Shown one piece after another: positions 33,105 through 45,800 of a stretch of DNA of 64,000 nt. This DNA comes from Microglena sp. YARC (lineage: Eukaryota > Chlorophyta > Chlorophyceae > Chlamydomonadales > Chlamydomonadaceae), in NCBI GenBank assembly GCA_022414725.1, contig CM039464.1, positions 31,305,109 to 31,369,108 on the forward strand, given 5' to 3'. Position numbers and translations under genes: made by a program. Every line of letters begins with the position of its first letter. Position 1 is the first letter of the stretch. The notes below the pieces were generated by a model. That model was given only the letters and a program-made list of their open reading frames with translations. It did no database searches and had not been told where the DNA came from.

Positions 33105-33356
33105 AATATGAGCAGTATCAGACATCCCAGACCTCTTTTCGGAATACCAGACATAACTGTGAGGGAAAATGTATGCTTCTGTTACAGAAGATGTCGGGCA
33201 GCCAAATTGCTGGCCGGAGCCATGTAATAAAATCAAACTTCAAGTATGGGCACTACCACACCACTCTCATGGGCGCATGGTGCAATGTGGGGAAGGGACA
33301 GGAGGCATGGAGAGAGGGACAATGGGACAGTTGCCATCATTGTTTATGGATTACAA

Positions 33357-33648
33357 CGCATAGCATACGTGGCTGATAACATGGCACACGCGGCTAATAA
33401 CACGGCACACATGGCTAATAACGTGGCACACGTGGCTGATAACATGGCACTCATGGCTAATAACATGGCACACGTGGCTGATAACATGGCATCCGTTGCT
33501 AATAACATGGCACACGTGGCTGATAACATTGCACGCATGGCTGATAACATGGCACACGTGGCTGATGATAATATGTAACATGGCTGACAACATGACACGC
33601 GTGGCTAATGACATAGCACACGTGGCTTACAACACGGCATACGTGGCT
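33357..33648 (+). repeat. 21-bp minisatellite
   Basis: About 14 copies of gctgataacatggcacacgtg. Since 21 is a multiple of 3, long repetitive ORFs appear on both strands; they are not genes. Copy A has only two units (27320-27360). Confidence 0.92.
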
Positions 33649-34751
33649 GATAAAACAAACAGTTCAGTCAGTTGGTCAGGCACAGCCCCCAAATCTTCGT
33701 TGGTTCTATATTAAGACGGTGATAACATGTACCAAGCATAAACGAAACAGAAACATGTACGCGAAATTTGCACTCAGATGAATGGCAACCAAGACACCAT
33801 AACAAGGTGCTGCAGTCTCTCTCTAAAGCCATGTAGCACACAGCCTCTACAATTGAATAGACTCTATAACCTCTTTAGAAAAGTGGTTTTACCACAGGGA
33901 AATTAAATCAGATATCCGCATGGTAAAACCACTCATGTTGAATATCTTCCTCCCTCTCTCTCTCTCTCTCTCTCTTTCCCCCCCTTCTGCCCAATTATGT
34001 GCCAGGAGATACTGGTTTGTTGTGCACGAAGCCAAGCCAAACTATAAACCGAAGTGATGAAACCACAATAACAGCAGTCCTGTAGACAGCAATCAATAGC
34101 AAGAGAGTGAATGCTGGTAACCAGCACACCAGGTCATGGGGAACACAAACGTTTTAGCTAGCTGTATCACAAAATGAATTTGAAACAGAAGAATGTCCAC
34201 CACCAGTCCTCTTACAGACGGAGAACAGTTATAGTCACTCAACAAGCGAACATGCCAGTCCAGAAACTATTCCTTGACTCCTCTGGGACCGGTGCCCTCT
34301 GCGAGCATATCAAGCAGGAGGGTGGAATGAGCAGAGCTTGGGAACACGACCAACCAGCATTTTTGTTTGTTCTGTATACTGTGTCTTGTACCTTAGACAC
34401 AGATCTTAGAGGGCATGTCTCACCTCAGACACACATTGTTGAGGGTCCATTGTTTCTCTAATGCAGATCTTGGCACTGGATGCATCCAAATTGTACACCT
34501 GGACTACCCTGCTCCACACTCTATTGCCTTGGAGAGCTGAACCTCCCCACATCCATATCGCTGTTGTCGCAGGCGAGTGAGCCCTGGCTGCCCATGCCTT
34601 TGAGTGTTGAGTATCGTCTATAGCTTGAACATCATAGGGATAGCTCGGTGGTTGGCCCCAGTGCAAGCTCATGGGGTGGCCCCTCAACCTCCTGCTTCGT
34701 AATAAGGCAAACTATTGATTTATTTATCTGTCATCATAGCTTGAACGTCAT

Positions 34752-36675
34752 CTATAGCTTAAACTCCTCATCACTCACATCCGCCCTATGTGATAGCAGC
34801 TGACACTTCACAAAGCCGCCATCGAGGTATTTGTCAACCACCTCTCCCACATCCATGTTGCTTCCATCACAGGGTGAGATCTGGCTGGTCAAAACAGCAA
34901 TGACCTCGGGGCGGAGGAGCATGCTGAGCTTGCTCCGACTTCTACCAGCTGACCTTGCAGCAGCTAAGGACACAGCTCCGGTAAGCACGAGCGCAAAGAG
35001 AGAGGTGAGGACCTGAGGGTGGGGTACAGAGAGTGTGTTCATGTTGGCAATAGCTTTTGAGGTAGAGAGTGTGCTTCAGCCTCAGCAAATGGATGAGTTC
35101 CCAGATTCTTCTAAGTATGAGCGCAAAGAGAGAGGTGAGGACCTGGGGGTAAGGTCAGTGTGTGTTCATGTTGGCAAGAGACTAAATAAATAGTACACTT
35201 TAGAGCAGACTCGTCATTGAGGAGGCCAGCTGATTTGCTTGCACTAGGTCCAACAAACAACGTTGAGCAAGAGCTTTTGAGGAAGAGAGTGTGTTTTAGC
35301 TTAGGGAAATAGATGAGTACCCAGATACTTCGAAGTCTGAGCGCAAAGAGTGAGGTGAGGACCAGAGGGTGGGGTACACAATGTGTGTTCATGTTGAACA
35401 TGAGCTTGTGATGCAGAGAGCGTGTTTCAACCTCAGTAAATGGATGGATGCCCCTGGATGCCCGAATGTTTCAGCCTCGGTAAATGGATGGGTGCTCAGA
35501 TGCTTCTATGTTTCCAAGTGGACACACAGTGAGAGGTGAGGTACAGAGTGTGATTCAGAAAGAGATGGTGGGGCAGGGGGGCCCACGCACTCAGATGTGT
35601 CAGGCCTCAAGAAACAGGTGCCCTCACCCAGGTGTTTGAAAGTTTTTTGAGGTAGGCTCTTTTCATGCTTGAAGTTGCCATTGTCTTTTTAAGGGACCCT
35701 TTTGTTAATCTCAGCCACATGGTTTATCTACATTTAAATCCTCACCTCAGCCTCTGTCTTCGACATGCTTAAGATGCTGCTCTTGGTTGCCCACTCGTCG
35801 AGCATGATCACAACAAAGGCTATCATGGAGGAGCGCCCAGCAAAGACATCAAATTGCGCTACAGCGGCCTGCACCCTCGATAGAAAGGAGTTAGATATGT
35901 GAGACGTCAGATGTGAGATGTGAGATGTGAGACGTCAGATGTGAAATTTGATGGTTAATACTGGTTAAGCATTATGTACACACACCATAGTTTGAAAGAC
36001 AGACTATTGTTAACCCAGGACGAGCCTGCTGTGGAGCATGGTGGTGGAGGTGGTGGTGGTCGTGGTGATGGGGTGGGGGGTGAGGTGGGGTGGGGGTGGG
36101 GGTGGGGGGTGGGGTGGTGGTGGTGGTGGTGGTGGTGGTGGTGGTGGTGGTGGTGGTGGGTCTTTAGTTCAGAAGTAAATGGCACAATTAGGAAAGCAAC
36201 GAAAGGAAGAAGAATGCAATACTGCTCACACTATTGCCAATCGAACTGAAGATGGTTGGTCTGATCGTTAGACACGTGGGTGACTTTCGAACTGCCATCC
36301 GACCCTCTGACGTGGCACCGCGCACCACCAAATCATCCCGCGTCAACGCGCATCGAGGCAAAAACTCTCCAAGCACAGCAAATTAGCTAGCTACAAAGAC
36401 ACGAGGGTCTAAGTCTGATTACTCACGTCGATCTCCACTGCCTCAGACAATTTGTCCATGAGCGACACGCGCGTGGATGTATCTGGTTGAGGGTCCTGGG
36501 CTCTACGGAAGCGGCTCATATCGATACTGTTGCTCATAGCAGCTTTGGGGGCCACGCTGAGGCGTTGAGAAGGAGCAGAGGAAGGGATGGCGACGGGCCT
36601 AGTGGAAAGGGTCATGGCGCCGGCGGACAGGGGCTTGGAGTTGGGGGTAGAAACGGATTTCGTGGAGAAAGACAT
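34752..36675 (-). CDS. LHC/ELIP-like membrane protein, copy B
   Basis: Exons 36675-36427, 35868-35746, 35012-34752, same phases and junctions as copy A; exons 1 and 2 have identical lengths (249 and 123 nt). About 210 residues. The helix motif reads FDVFAGRSSMIAF, so the motif Glu, normally a chlorophyll ligand in this family, is Asp here. The C-terminus differs from copy A after VSDEEF (KL against ETA), consistent with decay of the last codons. Frames are intact over all three exons while introns diverged, which argues that both copies were under selection. Function inferred: thylakoid stress or pigment-binding protein. Confidence 0.66.
35110..35560 (-). repeat. intronic copies of the exon 3 acceptor edge, copy B
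   Basis: At about 35120-35175, 35340-35400 and 35525-35560 the plus strand repeats gagcgcaaagagagaggtga plus the acceptor (ggacctgggggtaagg). The genuine junction is at 35012/35013. Numbers and spacing differ from copy A, so duplication continued after the genes separated. Confidence 0.65.
36110..36162. repeat. GTG microsatellite
   Basis: About 14 tandem (GTG) units within a wider G-rich tract starting at 36030. Confidence 0.95.
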
Positions 36676-36689
36676 TGTGGGGGTAGGTG

Positions 36690-37040
36690 GGAAGAGTTGT
36701 TGGCGGGGAAGGATAGAGGGGGGTTGATGGATTGAGAATAGGCGTGGGGTTGGGTGTGCGTGTCGAGACGAAGTGATTGAAGAGTTGCAGGACGGTGTCG
36801 AAGTAAATAATAAGCGGCAGGAAGCTTCGATTGGTCAGCAAATAGATTGAATAGATTGCTTGTTGTTCTGTGGAATCAGAGTCTCGCGATTGCTCATGGT
36901 GTGTCAGCAAGGCGTAGCAGATACTTAAATAGAATGAATCTCCGCGGCCGGCGGTGACGAAAACAGGTACACCTTGCTGTACACTCATACCCAGCTCCAC
37001 ACAGCTGGTGTCGTATGTAGCTGTGAGGAGCTGCAGGGTG
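36690..37040 (-). promoter_or_regulatory. conserved upstream block of LHC-like gene B
   Basis: Counterpart of 30650-31010. Similarity ends near 37030, where unrelated sequence begins. Confidence 0.4.
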
Positions 37041-37299
37041 CACGCCCGTGCACGCCCCATCCAGCCCTCAATGGAAAGAGTGAGCCACTACGTGTCAGGG
37101 AGTTACACACACCTCCTCGTGTGTTTGGTTCGGTCCCAGGTCCAACATTCCTGCTCTTACCGCGTGCACTTCTTGCTTGGACCAGGCCCATACCAGGCTT
37201 GGATCGGCTTGGATCCCTTCCACGACTCCCTGACGTTTCCCCAAGGGCCAGTGCCAGCCTCGAGTGAATCCCCCCCGACCCCGAACACAGTTCCGACTC

Positions 37300-38750
37300 G
37301 ACACTTTTTCAGGCGGTCCCGGGCGGTCCCGGGCGGTCCCTAGCGACTGCTAGCCCGTGCTAGCCCGCTCCTCTCACGCGCCCCCTCTTGCTCAGTCGCT
37401 CGCCGCGGCCGCGCCTGGTGGCCGCGCCACACTTCCCCATCGCCCTGTGTTCGAATGCTGGTGGGTGTAATATATACACCCTGTGATTTTGAGGGTGGTT
37501 GGCACTTGGCAGACCCCCCCCCCCCCCCCCCCCCCCTGGATGATGTTGTTGTGGAGTGTCTTGGGTCAACTGTGGCCGGTTGATGAAAGTTATGAATGAT
37601 ATGCCAGATGGGCCATAAGCTGGGAACGGCAATATGATGTCTGAAAATGTGATTTCATGCCATCATATGATATCAGTCTGCCTAGGGTAAAGTTAACATT
37701 TATATATAGTATCATATGATGCAGATTGTATGATATCATATGGATATATGATACCGGTATCATACTCGCCTTTGGTCCACATCACATGATATGCTGGTCC
37801 CAAGGCATTAGGGAGTAGGGAGCTTGCATAGTGCATCTTTATGGGCAGGTTTGTGCAGGAGTACTTCAAAATCGACTTCTGATACGTTTTCAAAATCTAC
37901 CTTCCATGAGCCGAGCTTCCCCCCTTAGAACTTCCTCCCACTACGGCCTCTAACGACCCTGGCAGGGTGCTTGTCTGCTGGTGTCAATAGGACGTGTTGC
38001 ACAATCGTTTGGTCGTGGGTCGGCATCTCTTGTTGACCCAAAGTGTGCCTACTCTTTTGTAGGTGTGGCAACACCATTCGAACTTAATCCTCTGTGGCGC
38101 TGGTTTGTATCGTCTCGGGAAACCCATCTGGGGTGAAATGAGAGAGAGGGTTCGTTACATAAACTCAGCAAATCACTGCCGAGACTGGACAGCAGCACAG
38201 CCTGCCAACCATCAAATTTTATAACACGGTAGCACGAGGGTTTTGAAGGCACCCCCACAAACCTGAAAACAAACTAGGTCAAGTCCAAAAAAAGGAAACA
38301 AACTAGAGGCGGAAAGGGGAGCGAGAAGGGGAAGGATGCTAAGGCAGGCAAACCAGAGCACCAAGCCCAACAAACACAAGAGAAGAGGGCTGAGCCAAAA
38401 GAGCTTAAGACCAATCAAGGGCACGCGCTATGAGCACCTTAATATGCAGCGATCATGCCCCTAACAGAAAAAGCTTTAATCAACCCAGCACCGCCTTCTT
38501 GCAAATAAGGACAAGAAATCAAGAAAGATTACAATGGCCACTTATCCTGGCAGTGGAAACACCACCGCCCCCGAGGGAACGGACTCCGAACACCCACTGT
38601 CTTTCGGCAGTGGGGTTCGAACTCCTCCCGACAAGAAATTAGAGAGGATATAGTTACATATCCTTCATCCTTCGACAAGAAATTCCTTTGATAACTGAAA
38701 AAAGTTAGTAATTGGATTATACTTTTAAAGGGGCAATCGAATGCATCAAG
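37300..38750. other. intergenic, repeats only
   Basis: Contains short tandem cggtcccgggcggtccc (37312-37340), a poly-C run (about 37507-37536), a copy of repeat X (37540-37595), a MITE-like element (37620-37805, aacggcaatatgatg to atatgctggtccc) and no supported gene. Confidence 0.45.
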
Positions 38751-38757
38751 TTATGCA

Positions 38758-38830
38758 GGGGAATTAGCTCAGTGGTATGAGCGGTCGCTTTGCATGCGAC
38801 AGGTCAGGGGTTCGACCCCCCTATTCTCCA
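38758..38830 (+). tRNA. tRNA-Ala (TGC)
   Basis: Complete cloverleaf without intron. Acceptor GGGGAAT pairs with ATTCTCC (one G-T), D stem GCTC/GAGC, anticodon stem GTCGC/GCGAC with loop TTTGCAT (anticodon TGC at 38791-38793), T arm AGGGG-TTCGACC-CCCCT, discriminator A. CCA is not encoded, as expected for a nuclear gene. Internal A and B boxes are intact. Confidence 0.95.
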
Positions 38831-39330
38831 CTTACTGTCAGTAGGATCGAGTGCGCCATTTTGCTATTATAGAAAAGTTCAAGATGAACACCATGTGGTC
38901 CTTGAATGTACTGAACTACTGTCAAAGTCTTGCTGAATTGGAGAAGAATGTATCAGAACCTGATTTCCCAATATGAGCATAATGATTCCTCTACATTACC
39001 TGATGTGCAATCCAGAAGTTGAAGGTCGAGAGAAGCTTCCTTTGCTCATCCATGAATGAATAACGAGAGTGGATCAAGTATTTTCTGATAGGTATGAACA
39101 GTTTTGAGTACTGATTTTTATCGTTCAGAAGAAGAGGAGAAAAGATGAAAAATACATGAAAAAACGAAAAAGTGACTTGTTCGCGTTTACATTTTCCTGG
39201 TAATAATAGTTTTACTACTGAAGTCGGCGAGCAGCCAAATTGCTGGTTTAAGCTATGGAACCAACGTCATGTTCAAGTTAAAGTTAGCCCACCCCTGAAC
39301 AACATGCATTACACAAGTGAGTGTGCCGGT
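38831..39330. other. no gene recognised; one SINE-like copy
   Basis: Unique AT-rich sequence. A copy of the gcgagcagccaaattgctgg repeat lies at 39225-39265. Confidence 0.4.
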
Positions 39331-39333
39331 ATT

Positions 39334-39508
39334 AGGAGAAGGGAACGGCAATATGATGCCATATGATATCATGCCGGCAGTCTGACTAGGCTAAAGTTAC
39401 CATTTACATACAATATCATATGATGCAATGTGTATGATACCATCTGATATCATACTGGACTTTGGTCAGTATCATATGATTTGCCGATCCCTAATTAGGA
39501 GCAGGGTT
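39334..39508 (+). mobile_element. MITE-like element
   Basis: Starts agggaacggcaatatgatg and ends catatgatttgccgatccct, so the ends are inverted repeats (agggaacggcaa / ttgccgatccct). Core rich in tatgatatcat. Confidence 0.6.
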
Positions 39509-39529
39509 GCTCCATTGTTCTAAGGGACT

Positions 39530-40100
39530 CCACAAGCTGCATCACGAGACGCAACCGGTTTCATAATCTGTGTCTGTGACGCAAGATGCAGGGCCTGAAC
39601 AGCTTTGTTTGTATTCGGAGGCCTGTTACAGATCATGAGATACAAAAACTTTTCTCCGACTAGGGTTGGCCATTTCGTCGCTGCTTGGCTACACATGACT
39701 CTGGCTAAACTAGTCAGAAATACCCCCCACCACCCCTCCTGCTCCGCGCATTGCGGGATTCGGGGGGCAGCGTATCGCACTGGGCCCGCACCAAGTCGCC
39801 CAATTTGCGACGCATCGCATGGGAATATAACAACTAAGTACAAAGCTAAGACTTCTGACTCCTGAAGTTCAGAACTAGTGCCCCCCCACCCCCATCCCCC
39901 CGAACAGTACACACACGCACACACAAAGGTTAAATGTAACCAATTCCGTCTGGTAATCTGATTGGAAAACATTATGTAAGTCATGTAAGGCAGGGTGGAG
40001 TCTGGTTTTTGTAGTATTCTTTTACTAAAAATGAAAACCGTGTCTGACAAAACTAAGGTGGCACATATAACTTCTCCATAATTTTCAAGGATCAAAATAC
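39530..40100. repeat. dispersed repeat, no gene
   Basis: Contains ggttggccatttcgtcgctg and cgcaccaagtcgcccaattt blocks, also seen at about 46010-46080 (inverse) and 54420-54500. The minus ORF across it has no motif. Confidence 0.4.
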
Positions 40101-40199
40101 AGCTGCAGCGAATAATATAAGTTATTGCTTAATTGACAGTTAATCAATAAGATCAGAGATTCACTAGACGAATTTAATGAGCGAAAGCAGAATCATGCT

Positions 40200-40610
40200 T
40201 TGCGCAGTAGCAATAGCAACACTAGTAACGCTTGCAGCAATAACAACACTAGCAGCAATAGCAACACTAGCAATCCTTAGTCTCGGCAGCAATAGAAGCA
40301 CTGGCACTCCCTAGTCTCAGCAGCATTAGCAGCACTTGCATTCCCTAATCTCAGCAGCACCAGAAGCATTAGCATTACTGGCACTCCCTAGTCTCAGCAG
40401 CAATATAAGGATTAGCAGCACTGCCACTCCCTAGTCTCAGCAGCATTAGCAGCACTTTCACTCCCTAATCTCAGCAGCACCAGAAGCATTAGCATAACTG
40501 ACACTCCCTAGTCTCAGCAGCAATATAAGGATTAGCAGCACTGCCACTCCCTAGTCTCAGCAGCAGTAGAAGCAACAGCAGCACTGTGACTCCCTAGTTT
40601 CCCCAAGCAG
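40200..40610 (+). repeat. AGC-rich minisatellite
   Basis: Imperfect repeats of agcagcaatagcaacactag and actccctagtctcagcagca, giving a higher-order unit of about 60 bp in the second half. Confidence 0.8.
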
Positions 40611-40611
40611 G

Positions 40612-40652
40612 AGCTCACTCCTTGTCACCGAACTTGGGCCTTAGCATCATAG
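40612..40652 (-). repeat. copy of the membrane-protein gene's last exon end
   Basis: cttgtcaccgaacttgggcc and the following cttagcatca match the stop-codon end of the last exon (40995-41030), about 370 bp further downstream. Confidence 0.65.
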
Positions 40653-40764
40653 TACGGTACCATCGGTACCGTTGTGTTCCAACCAACTTGTCCAACCGAC
40701 TTGGCGACCGAGTGGTTCCGACTACCCGACCGGGTAGCGGGATCTCTCTGATGGTCAGATACAT

Positions 40765-40938
40765 GATGGCGCTAGCTGGGAGACCCGACACATGATATCG
40801 CTAGCTGGGAGACCCGATACATGATATCGCTAGCTGGGAGACCCGATACATGATAGCGATAGCTGAGAGACCCAATACATGATAGCGCTAGCTGGGAGAC
40901 CCGATACATGATAGCGCTAGCTGGGAGACCCGATATTG
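40765..40938 (+). repeat. 28-bp minisatellite
   Basis: About six copies of a unit with gatacatgatagcgctagct followed by gggagacc. Confidence 0.9.
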
Positions 40939-40994
40939 CTAACAGTTGTCCACCTGGCAGAGAACCTGGGACGGGAGTTATACCGTTTCACCAA

Positions 40995-42771
40995 CTACTT
41001 GTCACCGGACTTGGGCCTCAGCATCAGGTAGAGGGCCGGGCCCACGACGGGAAGTAGAGACAGGATTGGCACAAAGGTGTTCCTGCACATAAGTAGGGAA
41101 CGGCAACTTATATTAGTGTTTGAAAAACTAGTATGAACTAATATTATTATACTGTCATAACAGTATCAGTTTTTCAAATAAATTCAAAATTCTGGTGAGA
41201 CGGCTCGTCAGTCTAATATTAACTAGCATTCACTAATATTATTCATTCACTAACATTAACTAACTTAGCCTTTCCCTACAAATATGCATTGCGGGATTTC
41301 TCAGTTCTGCATGCATTGCTTTATTGGGGCTGGCACGCAATGCAACGCAATGAAGACAGAACTTCGAGTGCTTGCTAATAAAGGCTGATCTATAAGTGCT
41401 TGCTAATGAAGGCAGATCTTTAAGTGCTTGCTAATAAAGGCAGATCTATAAGTGCTTGCTAATAAAGGCAGATCTATAAGTGCTTGCTAATGAAGGCAGA
41501 TCTTGAAGTGCTTGCTAATAAAGGCAGATCTTGAAGTGCTTGCTAATAAAGGCAGATCTATAAGTGCTTGCTAATAAAGGCAGATCTTTAAGTGCTTGCT
41601 AATAAAGGCATATATATAAGTGCTTGCTAATAAAGGCAGATCTTTAAGTGCTTGCTAATAAAGGCAGATCTATAAGTGCTTGCTAATGAAGGCAGATCTT
41701 TAAGTGCTTGCTAATAAAGGCAGATCTTGAAGTGCTTGCTAATAAAGGCAGATCTATAAGTGCTTGCTAATGAAGGCAGATCTTTAAGTGCTTGCTAATA
41801 AAGGCAGATCTTTAAGTGCTTGCTAATAAAGGCAGATATTTAAGTGCTTGCTAATTAACACTGAAGGTGATAATAACACACAGGATGCGGATGCACGTAG
41901 GCGCTTCCATACATTTAAATGATAAAACAACAGGAAGACAGGTAAAGGTAACATACAGGATGCAAATGCAAATTTAAATGCCAAGGCCTACGCAAAGATG
42001 CAACCCAAGAGGTGCTCAAGTGAGACTAGATTAGTAACGGTCCAATTAATAACAGTCCCACCCCCACTGCAGGGAATAACTAACTACAAAAACAAAGTAC
42101 AAACAGGGGCGTGGTACCATGATCCATCTTTTTGAGTGACCATCCTCTAATTCCGATACAAAACCAAGGAGGGCGATAAATACGATGCTACTTACTTCTT
42201 ATCCCACCCACCAAACAACCCACCCCCACACTTACACTCCCCCACACCCCGTACCTACTTCATATCTCACTCCCACCCTACCAAACACCCCCACACATCA
42301 CTCTCCCACCACCACTGCCACCTCCACACTTACACTCCCCCACACCCCCTACTTTCTTCTTATCCACTCCACACCCACCAAACACCCCAACCCCGACACT
42401 TACACTCCACCACCCACCCCACCCTCACACCCCCAACTTACTTCTTATCCTATCCCACACCCACCAAACACCCAACACTTAAACTCCCCCCCACCCCACC
42501 CTCACACTTGCACTCCCACACACCCCTACTTACTTCTTATGCCACTCCCACTCCGGCCCCCACACCCTCTACTTACTTCTTATCACACTCCCACCCCGCC
42601 CCCACACCCCCACCGCCACATTTTGCACTCCCCCCCCCCCCCCCCCCCCCACACACTCAATTCCCCAACTTACTTCTTATCCCACTCCCACACCCACCAA
42701 ACACCTCCCCCCACACTAATCCCCCCCACACCCACACCCACACCCACACCATACTTACTTCGTATCCCCCC

Positions 42772-42803
<32 letters not shown>

Positions 42804-45800
42804 TACACTCCCCCACCCAACTTACTTCTTATCCCACCCACGAGCTTCCGCATCGTTGTACATCCAGAATGGCATGAGGGCCGTAAGAATGGTGAAGTCT
42901 AGCGTGGTGACATGCACCAGACGGCTCTCCTGAGGATGTGATGTTTGTTTGTAACAGTTGAGTGGGTGAGTGGGTGGTTGTAGTGGTGGGTGCAGTGGTG
43001 GGTGGTGGGTGGGTGGTGACATGCACTAGAGGGATCTCCTGGGGTTGTGAGGTTTTGTTTGTTTGTTTGTTAGTTACAGTTCAGTGGGTGGGTTGTAGTA
43101 GTGGTGGTTGTAGTGGTGGTTGCAGTAGCGGGTGGCTGGTGGCACCAAACGGCTCTCCTGGGGTTGTGAGGTTTGTTTGTTACATTCCAGAGGGTAGATA
43201 ATTAGCCTGGAGGCTGTTGTTTATTGATTTGTTTTCGAATAAGGTCCTAACGAATGGTGAAGTCAGGCGAGGTGACAAGGCACTAAACGGCTCTCCTAGG
43301 GTTGTGAGGTCTGTTTGTTTGTTTGTTTGTTACTTTCCAGACGGTAGATAATTAGGCTAAAGGCTGTTGTGTTTGTGTGTAACAGTTCAGTGGGTAGGTG
43401 GGTCGTAGTAATGCTGTTGCAGTGGTGGTGTAGTGGTGGGTGGTGGGTGGGTGGTGACATGCACCAAACGGCTCTCCTCGGGTTGTGAGGTTTGTTTGTT
43501 TGTTTGTTACAGTCCAGTGGGTGGTGGGTGGGAGGTGGTACCAGAGGTGGTTGTGGTTGAGGGTGGTGGTTGTTTCCATCCACACTTACTGGCGAACTTC
43601 CGGAACACACACAAACACTTCATATGCCCCCCCTACACCCTCTCCCCCCCCCCCCCCCCCTACACCCACCACCTTCATATGCCCCCCCCCCCCCCCCCCC
43701 CTCCCTACACACACACAAACACACCTTCATATGGCCCCATACACACCTCTTCCCCCCCCTAGACACACAAATACCTTCATATGCCCCCCCCCCCCCCCCC
43801 CCCATCCCTACACACACAAACACCTTCATATGCCCCCCCCCCCCCCCCCCCCCCCCTACACACACAATCACCTTCATATGCCCCCCCCCCCCCCCCCCCC
43901 TCTTCCCCCCCCCTACACACACAAAACACTTCATATGCCCCCCACACACACCCCTCTCCTCCCCCCCCCCCCTACACACAAAACACCTTCATATGCCCCC
44001 CCCCCCCCCCCCCCCTACACACACGAACACTTCATATGCCCCCCCCCCCCCCCTCTCCCCCCCCCCCCCCCCCTACACACACACACAAACACCTTCATAT
44101 GCCCCCCCCACACACCCTCTCCCCCTCTCCCCCCCCCCCCCCCCCCACACACCTTCATATGCCCCCCCACACACACACACCCTCCCCCCCCTACACAACA
44201 CACACACCCCCTCTCCCCTCCCCCCCCCCCCCCCCTACACACACACCTTCATATGCCCCCCCCCACACACACCCCTCCCCCCCCCCCCCCCCCCCCCCCT
44301 ACAGCAAACACACACACACACAAACACCTTAATATGCCCCACACTCACACCCCTCTCCCGCGCCACCTCCAGAACAGGTTAACTGTGCCTACTTAATTAG
44401 CTTTCTAATTCAAGTTGCAAAGCTGTATCTGGGCGAGAGGCGAGGGGGCTGGGGCGATTCCGCAGGAAGGGTCTGTTTTTGGCGGAGTCCACCCTTCTGG
44501 GGGCGGGGGCCCCCAGTGTTACCCATTTGTCCGTCCATCCGACCGACCGACCATCCATCTGACCGTGATGAAGCCCGACTCGTCAGCCAACGGTCTCGTA
44601 ACTAACTCGCTTCCATTGCCACCTGTTGCTCCCTCGCGATCACTCTCCGCCAATTTTTAGCGTCGCAGGCGACGCTGCATCGAACTTGTCAGGTTGGTTA
44701 CATGCCACACCCTTCCCAGTGGAAGTCAGATCACCTACAGTCCTGGTTGGCAGTCCTAGCTGGCAGTCCTGGTTGGCAGTCCTAGCTGGCAGTCCTGGTT
44801 GGCAGTCCTGGTTTGCAGTCCTGGCTGGTTGGCAGTCCTGGTTGGCTGGCTGCCCACATGTTCCCCACACTTGCACTAGCACACAAGACAGAACCATACA
44901 GCCTTGCCTCTATACAAGCAGGGCCCACGAAGCCCAGCACGGCGCAATTAAATCGTTCATCACACGAGCTATCAAGGATGTTATCTTTTTATGAGATTTG
45001 CACAACCACATGTCAGATAATTTGTCTGAGAGTTGACATGTGTTGCCAATGAAATTAGCATTGCAACATGCAATCTTATTGCCATCAAGGGATAATTCAG
45101 CGCGATTGCAGAATGTGCCCATGCAACCCTAATAGTCTACTACCTAGTTATGAGCTATATCATTATAAATTAATGATGGTCAGATTATACACAATTGCCA
45201 CATAAGTCAGTAGGATGCATAACTACACTTTCCTGAACCCATGGCACTTTTTGGCGGAGCCCCCTCTTCAAGGGGGCGGGAGCCCCCCAGGTTTACCCAC
45301 TTGTCTGTTTGACCGACCAACCGTCTGACAGAGACGAAGCCTGACACGTCAGCCAGCCGTCTCGTAATTAACTCGCTTCCGTTGCCACCTCTCCCTCTGT
45401 CGCTTACACTCCGCGCCAATTTGTAGCGTCGCTTGCGACGCTGCACATAACTTGTTCTAGGTTGTCTTGGCTAAAGTTGGTTGAATTGGTTTAAACCTAA
45501 TAGGGCTTTTTGAGCTATTTCCCCCCCTAATATATGTACTTCCATATATTTGAGGCTTACAGACTACAAAATATACATACTCCCTTACAGATGAGACTCA
45601 CGTACTGAAAAAATCCCAGACACCGGAAATAATCGAATGATCAAAAATCCCAGACACCGGAAATAATCCAATGATCAAAAATCCCAGACACCGGAAATAA
45701 TCCAATGATCAAAAATCCCAGACACCGGAAATAATTCAATGATCTAGCATGCAATGATCATCCATGCTAGTGGGCACAGCCTGCTCCTCCTCCTCTCAGC

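Larger units (their letters stand above)
31228..37040. repeat. tandem segmental duplication, copy B
   Basis: Second unit of the duplication described at 25590-31020. It is longer mainly because of the LINE at 31929-33104 and an expanded 21-bp minisatellite at 33357. Confidence 0.75.

Noticed and set aside
38540..38650. tRNA-like sequence with ggggttcgaactcc
   Set aside because: The T stem pairs poorly and no acceptor stem or anticodon arm can be drawn; at best a decayed tRNA-like repeat.
41370..41856. 28-bp regularly repeated array resembling CRISPR spacing
   Set aside because: Units are contiguous with no unique spacers, in a eukaryotic intron; an ordinary minisatellite. The same applies to 40765-40938 and 48149-48449.
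43485..44396. Pro-rich 303-codon plus ORF and its overlapping frames
   Set aside because: Produced by poly-C-spaced repeats, open in several frames at once, and inside an intron of a minus-strand gene.
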